Source of the DNA: Bdellovibrio bacteriovorus
GTDB taxonomy: Bacteria; Bdellovibrionota; Bdellovibrionia; Bdellovibrionales; Bdellovibrionaceae
Direction: 5' to 3'
Length of the DNA: 64,000 nucleotides
Assembly: GCF_001592745.1 (NCBI RefSeq)
Contig: NZ_LUKD01000001.1
Coordinates: forward strand, 1,123,384-1,187,383
Each line of letters opens with the position of its first letter. Positions within the stretch are counted from its first letter, which is position 1. Positions 29,197-36,772 of the stretch are shown here, in pieces. A program made the translations under genes and the position numbers. The notes beneath the pieces are model-generated. The model searched no databases. It had not been told where the DNA came from and saw only the letters and a list, made by a program, of their open reading frames with translations.

Positions 29197-30572
29197 CGTT
29201 TGCTCGGGCGTTGTGTTTTGTTGCGCTTTAAATAACGGCCAAACTGCTTCATCACCCATAGGTGAAAGTAAGCTTGCGTCCAGCGATACACATACCAAGG
29301 CATGCGCGGCACAAAGTCATGAATAGCCGCGATCACAGCCTTGCCACCTAGAATCTCTCTGAACTCCAACCGTCCCCGTTCAGTTTTTGCAGCTAATAAT
29401 CCCCCGCGCACATAAAAAAGCTGACGGTGAGACCAACTTCTTTCGGGCGCATACTCCAAAACTAAAAGCTTGGTATCTGGAAAGCGCCAGCGAAAATACA
29501 CCCAACGACCTTCAACATCCACTTTTAGAAATGCGGGTAACGTCGGTAAAAAGTCTAAGTAAGCATGTGCGACCGCTTCTGCCGTTTTTCCTGGGGGCAA
29601 CGGCAGGCGCTGAACAGAACGAACGACATGTTTGCCTACTTCTGTTCCTTTGAAAGCCAAAGGCTTTTTATGAGGGTCATAGTCAACCAGTGCTTCTTTT
29701 AAAGCCGTATCGACATCAGCAAACTGGTGATTTGGAATGTGCAGGGCTCGCTTCGGATCAATCAGTAAATCTATCCGAAGCCCCTTAACTAAAGGTGACA
29801 CCAAGGACCAAGGAGCCTGAGTAATCAAGCACACCCACAATGTCGAAATTTGGGGAGTCAGCAATGGAAAACGAAACAGTGAACGCTTCAATCCCATTTG
29901 ATCAGCAATTTTAGCCATCATATCGCGATAGCTGATGGCGGTCCCACCAATATCAAAAACTTTATTATAAGTATCACCATTTTCCGCACAATAAAGAATG
30001 CTTTGAACCACATCCTTAAGTGCGACTGGCTGACTTAAAGTATTCGTCCATGACGGACAGATCATCATCGGCAATCGAGACACTAGGCGCGCCATGATTT
30101 GAAAAGAAGATCCCTCGGGCCCAAGAATAATGGCTGCACGCAAGACCGTAGCCGGAATGGTGCTGTTTTTAAAAACCTCTTCCACCTCCCAACGGCTTCT
30201 TAAATGTCGCGACAAATCGGGTGCATTGTCGGGTCGCATGCCTCCAAGATAAATGATCTGTTTTACATGATTCTTTTCTGCGGCACGCACGAAGTTATCC
30301 GCGACAATCAAATCAAAATCATCAAATGTCCCTTGAGTCAGATGGGCGGAAGGACGCATGGAGTGAACTAAATAAACAGCGACGTCCACATCCTTTAAAG
30401 CTTTTTCCGCGTCTAATAAGCTAAAAAGATCACAAGCGCGCCATTCGACTTCGCTATCTGATTTTGCTTTTTTTGAAGAACGGCTCAGAGCAATAACTTC
30501 GTGATTTTTTTTAAGCTCCTTAATGAGAGCTTTCCCCACAAATCCACTGGCTCCAGCAACGGCGATTTTCAT
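29175..30572 (-). CDS. SDR-family NAD(P)-binding protein with DUF2867 C-terminal domain
   Basis: A 465-residue protein. Residues 1-~290 are an atypical SDR / NmrA-like Rossmann domain ('IAVAGASGFVGKALIKEL', 'IIYLGGMRPD'), and the C-terminal ~150 residues form a DUF2867 domain ('YFRWRFPDTKLLVLEYAP', 'FVPRMPWYVYRW'). This pairing is found in many bacteria; no substrate is established that I know of. It may act on a membrane or polyketide-like compound. It overlaps the GT-C gene at its end. Confidence 0.82.
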   Translation of the reverse strand: MKIAVAGASGFVGKALIKELKKNHEVIALSRSSKKAKSDSEVEWRACDLFSLLDAEKALKDVDVAVYLVHSMRPSAHLTQGTFDDFDLIVADNFVRAAEKNHVKQIIYLGGMRPDNAPDLSRHLRSRWEVEEVFKNSTIPATVLRAAIILGPEGSSFQIMARLVSRLPMMICPSWTNTLSQPVALKDVVQSILYCAENGDTYNKVFDIGGTAISYRDMMAKIADQMGLKRSLFRFPLLTPQISTLWVCLITQAPWSLVSPLVKGLRIDLLIDPKRALHIPNHQFADVDTALKEALVDYDPHKKPLAFKGTEVGKHVVRSVQRLPLPPGKTAEAVAHAYLDFLPTLPAFLKVDVEGRWVYFRWRFPDTKLLVLEYAPERSWSHRQLFYVRGGLLAAKTERGRLEFREILGGKAVIAAIHDFVPRMPWYVYRWTQAYFHLWVMKQFGRYLKRNKTQRPSKRQIPRPS

Positions 30573-30667
30573 TTAAAAAAACTCCTTCTGACCTAAAGCC
30601 AGCACCTTGACAAATTTTTTTTCGAACACAGGGGCGCTAGGATTTTTATTTTAAGGACTTTCCTTGC

Positions 30668-30695
30668 CTTGACAAGAAAATCTCCAATCCCATGT
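30668..30695 (+). promoter_or_regulatory. Sigma-32-type heat-shock promoter of the hsp20 gene
   Basis: CTTGACA at 30668-30674, a 14-base spacer and CCCATGT at 30689-30695 match the sigma-32 pattern (CTTGAAA, 13-15 bases, CCCATnT). It lies 41 bases before the hsp20 start, a suitable leader length. Confidence 0.7.
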
Positions 30696-30735
30696 TTGAA
30701 ATGTAAGAACTCAAAGACTCTTAAAGGAGGTATTT

Positions 30736-31221
30736 ATGAGAACACTCACACCCTATATGACAAATCGCAGACCTTTTGCCACAGATCTTTTTGACGAAGT
30801 GGAGCGCATGTTTGAAAGCTTTGCTGCTCCGGCAAACACGAATTCTGAGCGTCGTTTCACACCTGCGTTTGAAGTCTCTGAAACAGAAGATCATTACTTA
30901 TTAGGTGTCGATTTGCCTGGAATTAAAAAAGAAGATCTTAAAATTGAGTTGAACGACAACGTTCTAAGTATCTCGGGCGAAAGAAAACGCGGCAATAGCG
31001 CGGAATCTTTCACAAAGAGATTCACTTTGCCAAAAACCGTAGACGTCGAAAAAATCGAGGCGAACTACGAAGATGGCGTACTCAATATGTATTTACCTAA
31101 AGCAGCTGCCGCGAAACCTCGCAGCATCGAAATTCAGTCTAAATCCGGTGGCTTTTTTGAAAAGCTGATCGGCTCTAAAAAAGTGGGTGAGGACACATCC
31201 TCCGCGAACTCAGCTCACTAA
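30736..31221 (+). CDS. Small heat-shock protein, Hsp20 family
   Basis: A 161-residue chaperone with an alpha-crystallin domain (about 45-140): 'YLLGVDLPGIKKEDLKIELNDNVLSISGERK' and the strand 'YEDGVLNMYLPKA'. The flexible N-terminus contains 'LFDEVERMFESF'. The C-terminal I-x-I-like anchor is 'RSIEIQ'. It holds unfolding proteins in the cytoplasm. AAAGGAGG precedes ATG 30736, and a sigma-32-like promoter precedes that. A GC-rich hairpin follows. Confidence 0.93.
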   Translation: MRTLTPYMTNRRPFATDLFDEVERMFESFAAPANTNSERRFTPAFEVSETEDHYLLGVDLPGIKKEDLKIELNDNVLSISGERKRGNSAESFTKRFTLPKTVDVEKIEANYEDGVLNMYLPKAAAAKPRSIEIQSKSGGFFEKLIGSKKVGEDTSSANSAH

Positions 31222-31233
31222 TCCCTCTTCCCT

Positions 31234-31258
31234 AGGGCTCGGCTCCCCGCCGGGCCCT
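31234..31258 (+). terminator. Hairpin after hsp20
   Basis: Ten-pair stem with one G-T wobble (31234-31243 with 31249-31258, loop TCCCC). The downstream sequence is CCCTATTTT, a weak U-tract. Probable terminator of hsp20. Confidence 0.55.
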
Positions 31259-31265
31259 CCCTATT

Positions 31266-31294
31266 TTGACATCCCCTCCCCCTTCCCTTAGACT
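31266..31294 (+). promoter_or_regulatory. Sigma-70 promoter directly before the DUF924 gene
   Basis: TTGACA at 31266-31271, a 17-base spacer and TAGACT at 31289-31294. Transcription would begin about 31300-31302, at the ATG of the DUF924 gene (31301), implying a leaderless or nearly leaderless mRNA. Confidence 0.65.
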
Positions 31295-31300
31295 GAGATC

Positions 31301-31840
31301 ATGAATTATCAAGCGATCATCGATTTTTGGTTCGAAGAAATTGATCCCAGTCTGTGGTTTATGAAAGACGATCTATTTGATCAGCAAATTCGCCGTCGCT
31401 TTTATGATGTGTTTGAAGATGCCGTCGCCGGAAAAACTCAAGCCTGGCGAGGCACCCCTGAAGGACGACTGGCAGAAATCATAGTCCTTGATCAATTTTC
31501 CAGAAATCTTTTTCGCGACTCTTCACGAGCATTTGCCCAAGATGAGCTGGCATTACACCTAGCAAAAGAGGCTGTAAGAGTGGGTGACGATCAACGCCTT
31601 CCGATCGTGCAACGACATTTCTTTTACATGCCCTACATGCACAGTGAAGACCTCAAGACTCACGAGGAAGCTGTAAAACTTTTTTCACAGAAAGGTTTAG
31701 AGAACGGTCTTAAGTTCGAATTGATGCATAAAAAAATCATTGAAACCTACGGCCGCTACCCGCACCGGAATAAGGCTCTTGGCCGCATTTCAACTCCGGA
31801 AGAGCTTGAGTTTCTCAAGCAGCCGGGCTCCTCATTCTAA
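31301..31840 (+). CDS. DUF924 family protein
   Basis: A 179-residue soluble protein with the DUF924 signature: 'IIDFWFEEIDPSLWFMKDDLFDQQI', 'AEIIVLDQFSRNLFRDSSRAFAQD' and 'RHFFYMPYMHSED'. The fold is an all-helical TPR-like arrangement and the function is unknown. There is no Shine-Dalgarno before ATG 31301, and a good promoter ends seven bases upstream, so translation is likely to start on a leaderless message. Confidence 0.9.
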   Translation: MNYQAIIDFWFEEIDPSLWFMKDDLFDQQIRRRFYDVFEDAVAGKTQAWRGTPEGRLAEIIVLDQFSRNLFRDSSRAFAQDELALHLAKEAVRVGDDQRLPIVQRHFFYMPYMHSEDLKTHEEAVKLFSQKGLENGLKFELMHKKIIETYGRYPHRNKALGRISTPEELEFLKQPGSSF

Positions 31841-31895
31841 AAGGCGGTTGCCCTGTTTGTGACAAACCGTCATACTGATCTACAAGGGGTCTGTT

Positions 31896-32375
31896 TTGGA
31901 TAAAAAGAAATTGGTAGAAGCCATTCGTACACAGCTTGAAAACGATTTGTCCGTTGCCAAACAGGCCGCGCTGGCCACTTATGAAGCCGCCACTCACGAA
32001 GAAAGCAAGCCTGAAAATGAATACGACACTCGTGGTTTGGAAGCTTCTTATCTTGCAGGAGCTCAAGCAAAAAGAATCTCTGAGATTGAAGAGCTTTTAG
32101 TTATTCTTAAACATTTGGACGTCAAAACCTTCGGCGCCAATGATAAAATCAACTCTACCGCCCTGGTCGAAGTTGAATTCAATGGCAAACACAGTTTCTT
32201 CTTTATCGTCGTCAAGGGTGGTGGAGTGAATGTTCAGTTTGAAGGGCGCACAGTTCAGATTGTTACACCCAGCAGTCCGTTAGGAGAAGCACTTCAGGAT
32301 CTTCGCAAAGGAGATATCGCCGTTGTCGAAAACGGCGATCAAGTGCGCGAATACGAGATCATCAATATTTGGTAG
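31896..32375 (+). CDS. GreA/GreB-like transcription elongation factor family protein
   Basis: A 159-residue protein starting at TTG 31896, with AAGGGG six bases upstream and no in-frame ATG. The N-terminal helical part contains 'ENEYDTRGLEASYLAGAQAKRISEIEELL', the pattern of a Gre coiled-coil lower arm. The C-terminal part ('VQIVTPSSPLGEALQDLRKGDIAVV') matches the FKBP-like GreA/B C-domain ('SP.G.AL.GK..GD.V'). It may bind RNA polymerase near the secondary channel; it lacks a full-length GreA coiled coil, so cleavage stimulation is uncertain. Its end overlaps the convergent gene by 14 bases. Confidence 0.75.
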   Translation: MDKKKLVEAIRTQLENDLSVAKQAALATYEAATHEESKPENEYDTRGLEASYLAGAQAKRISEIEELLVILKHLDVKTFGANDKINSTALVEVEFNGKHSFFFIVVKGGGVNVQFEGRTVQIVTPSSPLGEALQDLRKGDIAVVENGDQVREYEIINIW

Positions 32376-33030
32376 GCGCTGGAATTTTACTTAATTCCGC
32401 CATGACCGATTTTGCCTTTTTTATACGAACGGCTTTCCAGTCCTTTCCAGCCGTGCCCGCAGATAAGTCCGTCAGGAACGCCCACTCGGGGTGAACTTTC
32501 TCTGGATTTTCCATCTCTTGAAGCCACAGTTTCGCGAAAGCAGCGAAGTTTGTCTTTTTGCCTTGAATCCAAATTTCTCGAGACAGCTCTTGCGCCAGCG
32601 CACCGAAACGGAATTTTCCGTTCGTGATTTCCTGAAGAGCCTTTAGAACTTTAGCATCGCGATTTTTGTACAAGCCAAATAGCAACGGGGTCTTTCCGTC
32701 AATTTTTGCGGGAAACTTTTCAGCGATCATTTTATGGCCAATAATGGAAGGCCCCGGAACCTTTCCCGTTTTCAAATACTGGCGGACACGATCTAACACG
32801 ACTCCCTTTCGATCCAGCTCATTTGTTTTTTGAACCTCGCCTTTTTTATACTCTGCATGGATGTTTAAAGGAAGACCATGCAAACGACAGAACTTCTTTA
32901 TCTCTTGCATATTCAGATAGTTGAGGTCTGCCAAAAGTTCTTTTTGCTGCGTCTGTGTCAGATGAGAAATCAATGAGCCCAATGCCGATCCTTGCTGTTT
33001 TAAAAATCTTAGCATAGGATCCAGATCCAT
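32362..33030 (-). CDS. Hypothetical protein with SAP-like helical region
   Basis: A 222-residue basic, mostly helical protein. Residues ~35-55 ('LNYLNMQEIKKFCRLHGLPL') resemble a SAP helix-extended-helix motif, which binds DNA or RNA in other proteins. The rest is unrecognised. ATG 33030 shares its first two bases with the ATG of the divergent asparaginase-domain gene (CCATGG); the in-frame ATG at 33015 is a plausible alternative start. No clear Shine-Dalgarno for either. Confidence 0.65.
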   Translation of the reverse strand: MDLDPMLRFLKQQGSALGSLISHLTQTQQKELLADLNYLNMQEIKKFCRLHGLPLNIHAEYKKGEVQKTNELDRKGVVLDRVRQYLKTGKVPGPSIIGHKMIAEKFPAKIDGKTPLLFGLYKNRDAKVLKALQEITNGKFRFGALAQELSREIWIQGKKTNFAAFAKLWLQEMENPEKVHPEWAFLTDLSAGTAGKDWKAVRIKKAKSVMAELSKIPAPTKY

Positions 33031-33547
33031 GGGAAATGCAATTCAAGACGTCGTTATCATCACTACCGGTGGAACTATCGAAAAAACTTACAACGAGTTC
33101 GATGGCTCACTTGAGAATCGCGGAACAAGTATCCGCAACCGTATTCTTTCGAAGATGCGTCTTCCCTACACGAACATCATGGTCTATCCACTTTTAAGCA
33201 AAGATTCTTTATATATGACGGACGCGGATCGCGCTTTGATCTCTGCGACGATAAAAGATCAAATGCAACGCGGATGTCCTATCGTTGTTCTGCATGGAAC
33301 GGACACAATGAGTGTCACCGCCGAACATTGCTATCAAGTGCTAGGGACTCCCGCGGTGCCAGTAGTTTTCACCGGCGCGATGATTCCAATGGGTTTTGAA
33401 GATAGCGATGCCGCTCAAAATGTTACTGAAGCCTTGCTTACCGCTAAGCTCATGCAGCCTGGTTTTTATATTTCATTCCACAACCAGGTGTTCACGGTTC
33501 CTCATGTTCGTAAGAATAGAGAAAAAGGAACTTTCGAAAGTTTCTAG
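33029..33547 (+). CDS. Stand-alone asparaginase N-terminal domain protein
   Basis: A 172-residue protein containing only the N-terminal domain of type I/II asparaginases. 'VVIITTGGTIEKTY' carries the nucleophilic Thr loop, and 'VVLHGTDTMSVTAEH' carries the second Thr-Asp pair. 'PVVFTGAMIPMG' is the following strand and loop. The C-terminal domain of the usual ~330-residue enzyme is missing, and the bases after the stop do not encode it in any frame I can see. Small proteins of this kind exist in other bacteria, so it is probably a real family and not a deletion; activity is unknown. Confidence 0.82.
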   Translation: MGNAIQDVVIITTGGTIEKTYNEFDGSLENRGTSIRNRILSKMRLPYTNIMVYPLLSKDSLYMTDADRALISATIKDQMQRGCPIVVLHGTDTMSVTAEHCYQVLGTPAVPVVFTGAMIPMGFEDSDAAQNVTEALLTAKLMQPGFYISFHNQVFTVPHVRKNREKGTFESF

Positions 33548-33626
33548 TCTTAAAATCTCATTTTGAGTCTCACGGTATCTAGGAAAACTCCGAGAAGAAG
33601 TCTTTAGACTTATCGAGGAGTGCAGC

Positions 33627-35369
33627 TTGAAATTCTTACCCTTAATTTTAGCAACCGGTCTTCTTCTTGCCTCGTGCACTCACTTTCAGACCAAAGTCCA
33701 GCCGCAAGTTTCCTACGACACCCTAGCGCCGTTACACCTTAGTGAAGAACGTATTCCGGCGGCGGAAGAAATGAACTGGTGGGCCGCCAATGCCTCCCAA
33801 GTTGAAAATGCCACTTGTCGCGCAAAGCTTCCGACGGCAACAAAAGACATTCTAAATTATTATGCAAAAAAGCCTATGGGCCCTGGATATGAAGGTGGCC
33901 ACGTCTACATCGGTGGGATTCTTCTTGAGGATGAACGCCCCGAGCTTGTTCTCGCCTTAGCGAAGCTTTTATCTCCTGCCCGAGATCAATCCATCGAAGG
34001 AACTCCCAAAAACTTTCAGGAAGCTTTCAACGTCAACCCTGAATGTAAAAAAGCGATGTGCGCCGCTCAAAAAATCTTCGGCGCCGCCGTAGGTCCGCAA
34101 ATGATGTATTTGATGGAGCAATTCGATGTGAATACATCTCGCTACTCTTTCAAAAATGCAGATGCCTTTAGCTCTACCGAGATTGCCGATGTCATTCGAG
34201 TTTTTGAATTGATTCGTCCCGAGCAAATACCGTTTCAGCCGAATAAACAGCTCATCAAATTCAAGCGCGGCTACACCCGAGCCGCTTACGGCAGTGACGG
34301 TGATACGGTATTAGCCAATGCCTCTATCGAACTCTTTGACAGTTGGTCACGTCAATCTTCTATCATGCGCCAGTACACACTTTATCACGAGGTCGCTCAC
34401 AACTATTCGGACAACCACTTTTCGGATTACGACAGATCTAACGCCTGGTTGGCGCTCAGCAATTGGAAAGAAAATACGAATGGAGAGTTTGAAGCGCAAA
34501 AAAGAAAGGCACAACAAGGTCACCCCTTTGTTTCTCGCTACGGCGAAACAAATCCCTTTGAAGACTTTGCTGAAAGTGTGACGGCATATCGTTTTAATCC
34601 GGCACTTCTTAAAAAAGCATCACCAGATAAATACAACCTCATTAAGCTTTTGGTTTTTGACGGATTGGAATTTACTTCGAATGCTGCGTGCTCACAACCC
34701 ACGTTGAAAACCCAGTACCAAAAACAAGTGGACGCCGGAGTTTCATTCTCTCACGAACAAAAAGAGGCCATTAAAAATTCATGTCGCCAAAGCTATTATC
34801 AAAGCATCGTAGGACGCTCTCCGGTCAGTTTCTTTGCCAATTGCGTAGACTACGAAGCCACCCAAGTTTGGCAGAAGCAAAACATCAATAAGTTTCCGGG
34901 TCTTGTGCCACAATCTCTTTACGACGAAAAACTACGTATCAGTAACTTGAAATTCAAGGGTCTAAAAAAAGAGCTCGTACAAGAATTAGCTCCAGAAGCG
35001 GCGGATTGGATTTTAGAAGTCGTGAAGATTTATACTTATCGCATGAAGCCCGAAATGACCAACAGCGAATACTGTGACGTCTGGGCCGAAATAAAAAACC
35101 GCGTTTATCCAAGCATCAACATCCAAAGTGAATGGCGTCGTAACAGCTATCTCATTGTCAGAGATTATTCCCCGAACGAAGGGGCCGCTCGCGGATTGTG
35201 TTTGGATTTAGTACAAGGTTTCACGCCGAGGTCTAAATCCACTGTGAGCAGCATCAAATCCTGGGTGAAAGAAAAGGCCCTGATCGAAAGCCAAGAGCCT
35301 TTGCAAGAGCGAGGGATCACTCGCGACACTTTACTTAAATATATTTTAGATCGAACGGATCTAAAATAA
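33627..35369 (+). CDS. Lipoprotein with HExxH metallopeptidase motif
   Basis: A 580-residue lipoprotein (lipobox 'LLASC', Cys 17). The zinc motif HEVAH occurs in 'LYHEVAHNYSDNHFSDYD' near residue 250, followed by 'NPFEDFAESVTAYRF' about 60 residues later, which offers a third Glu ligand as in gluzincins. The last 200 residues are helical and unrecognised. It could be an envelope protease acting on self or prey proteins or wall; no family could be named. A 14-base palindrome (33598-33611) lies just before the start at 33627 (TTG; GAGGAG upstream). Confidence 0.75.
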   Translation: MKFLPLILATGLLLASCTHFQTKVQPQVSYDTLAPLHLSEERIPAAEEMNWWAANASQVENATCRAKLPTATKDILNYYAKKPMGPGYEGGHVYIGGILLEDERPELVLALAKLLSPARDQSIEGTPKNFQEAFNVNPECKKAMCAAQKIFGAAVGPQMMYLMEQFDVNTSRYSFKNADAFSSTEIADVIRVFELIRPEQIPFQPNKQLIKFKRGYTRAAYGSDGDTVLANASIELFDSWSRQSSIMRQYTLYHEVAHNYSDNHFSDYDRSNAWLALSNWKENTNGEFEAQKRKAQQGHPFVSRYGETNPFEDFAESVTAYRFNPALLKKASPDKYNLIKLLVFDGLEFTSNAACSQPTLKTQYQKQVDAGVSFSHEQKEAIKNSCRQSYYQSIVGRSPVSFFANCVDYEATQVWQKQNINKFPGLVPQSLYDEKLRISNLKFKGLKKELVQELAPEAADWILEVVKIYTYRMKPEMTNSEYCDVWAEIKNRVYPSINIQSEWRRNSYLIVRDYSPNEGAARGLCLDLVQGFTPRSKSTVSSIKSWVKEKALIESQEPLQERGITRDTLLKYILDRTDLK

Positions 35370-35370
35370 A

Positions 35371-35397
35371 AAAAGGCGTCTTATCAAGACGCCTTTT
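35371..35397. terminator. Bidirectional terminator
   Basis: Twelve-bp stem (35371-35382 with 35386-35397), loop ATC, A-run before and T-run after. It serves the metallopeptidase lipoprotein gene and the convergent lamB gene. Confidence 0.93.
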
Positions 35398-35400
35398 TTA

Positions 35401-36678
35401 TTAGAACCAAGCTTCAAACTGATAACCGAAACTTGTTCCGGCCGTTTTATCTTTGAAAGCCGAATTAGATCCGCCGATGATTTCTTTATTCGAGCTCGAC
35501 CACATAGAGTGGCTGACGAAAGCTCTCATCACCGGACGTCCCCAAATGGTTTTGCTAAAGGATAGCTGCGGAGCCAAAGACACTCGACTCAACTCGCGCA
35601 CGCCTACAGGGTTTCCGCCTCCATCGACTTCTGATTCGTCTTTGAAACGAGAATAACCCGTTTCAAAAACCCATTGAAAGCGATCCGAGACAAAATATAT
35701 CGGACGAATGCCGATCTCTTGCCATTCACGGTGATTGTTTTCATCTTTACCGTTGTCACCAATTTCCGCTGCAAAACCAAACATCACCGCCCAACGATCT
35801 GTCACGTCGTGATTCCAATCTTCCACTAAACGTAACGTCCAAGCTTTGTTCTGACTGTCGTCTGTTGAGGGCACAGCACTGCTTGCGTAGATATTTAAAT
35901 CTTTCATCGCCCCTTTACCGTACAAGATAGTGGTGTTGTTATTTCCATCAAGCACAGAACCATTCAGGCGTGCTGCCAACGAATACCCGTTCGTGTCGAT
36001 GTAAGACGTTGTTCCATCAGAACTTGCCTGGGCCCAAGCATAAACGCCCCACAAGTTTAAATTTTGTTCAGCGAACACTGGAATGGTTTTCCAACGAAGA
36101 TCCACCGCTTGCAAAACGGGACGACCCGCCGTGGTTGCTGAAAGATCGTCATTGGCTTGAATCAAGTGAGCAATCGCGAACTTTCCGCCCGCGTCCACCG
36201 GGATATTATCGATCCCCGCGCCCACACCGCTCATGTCGGCGTAGTAGTACCAGTCAAAAATGTACAAATCGACATCACGATAGAAGCGCTTTCCGACCCA
36301 GAATTCTCCCGGAATATCGGTAAATCCACCCGCCGTGACGAAGGCTTCGATTTGACTCATGTCCCTATTTGCCGCAGCTTCCCACTGACGTGTTCCCTTG
36401 GAGTTGAACATCAAACGGACCTGCGTTCTAAAAAATACCGAGTCTTGTTCCTCAGGTTTTTTGTGGTGGAACACCATCGCAAGTTCAGAATAGAACCCGC
36501 ACTCATTACCTAAGCGTAGGAAATTACCAGGGATTCCGGAATTGAAAAAACAATCTTGTTTTCCCCCTTCGAAATTCACTCCGGTTCCGCCGCGTAAGTA
36601 ACCGATAAAATCCGCGTTCATGGCGAAACTCACGGACGAAGACAACATACAAATTAAGAACCACTTAATACTTTTCAC
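35401..36678 (-). CDS. lamB: Maltoporin LamB-like outer membrane porin
   Basis: A 425-residue beta-barrel with a signal peptide (KSIKWFLICMLSSSVSFA). It shows LamB features: 'DFIGYLRGGTGVNFEGGKQ' at the mature N-terminus, 'RLGNECGFYSELA', 'DIPGEFWVGKRFYRDVDLYIFDWYY' and a terminal aromatic ('YQFEAWF'). It should pass maltodextrins across the outer membrane. GTG 36678 is chosen since AGAGG sits five bases upstream and the signal peptide starts there. Divergent from the pullulanase-transport operon; the 94 bases between hold a weak 6-bp inverted repeat (36716-36721/36737-36742). Confidence 0.88.
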   Translation of the reverse strand: MKSIKWFLICMLSSSVSFAMNADFIGYLRGGTGVNFEGGKQDCFFNSGIPGNFLRLGNECGFYSELAMVFHHKKPEEQDSVFFRTQVRLMFNSKGTRQWEAAANRDMSQIEAFVTAGGFTDIPGEFWVGKRFYRDVDLYIFDWYYYADMSGVGAGIDNIPVDAGGKFAIAHLIQANDDLSATTAGRPVLQAVDLRWKTIPVFAEQNLNLWGVYAWAQASSDGTTSYIDTNGYSLAARLNGSVLDGNNNTTILYGKGAMKDLNIYASSAVPSTDDSQNKAWTLRLVEDWNHDVTDRWAVMFGFAAEIGDNGKDENNHREWQEIGIRPIYFVSDRFQWVFETGYSRFKDESEVDGGGNPVGVRELSRVSLAPQLSFSKTIWGRPVMRAFVSHSMWSSSNKEIIGGSNSAFKDKTAGTSFGYQFEAWF

Positions 36679-36772
36679 CCTCACCTCTTGAAAAAGCTGA
36701 GGCTTACCCATAAAGTCTGCGCCTGACTACACATTACGCAGAGAGACTGAAGCTTTTACTTAAGGGGGATGC

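Noticed and set aside
33548-33626. Missing C-terminal half of the asparaginase as a frameshifted pseudogene
   Set aside because: The 79 bases after the stop encode nothing like the second domain in any frame, and a lipoprotein gene follows.
36716-36742. MalT- or MalI-like operator between lamB and the pullulanase gene
   Set aside because: Only a weak 6-bp inverted repeat with a 15-base spacer is present, and no known maltose-regulator motif is visible.
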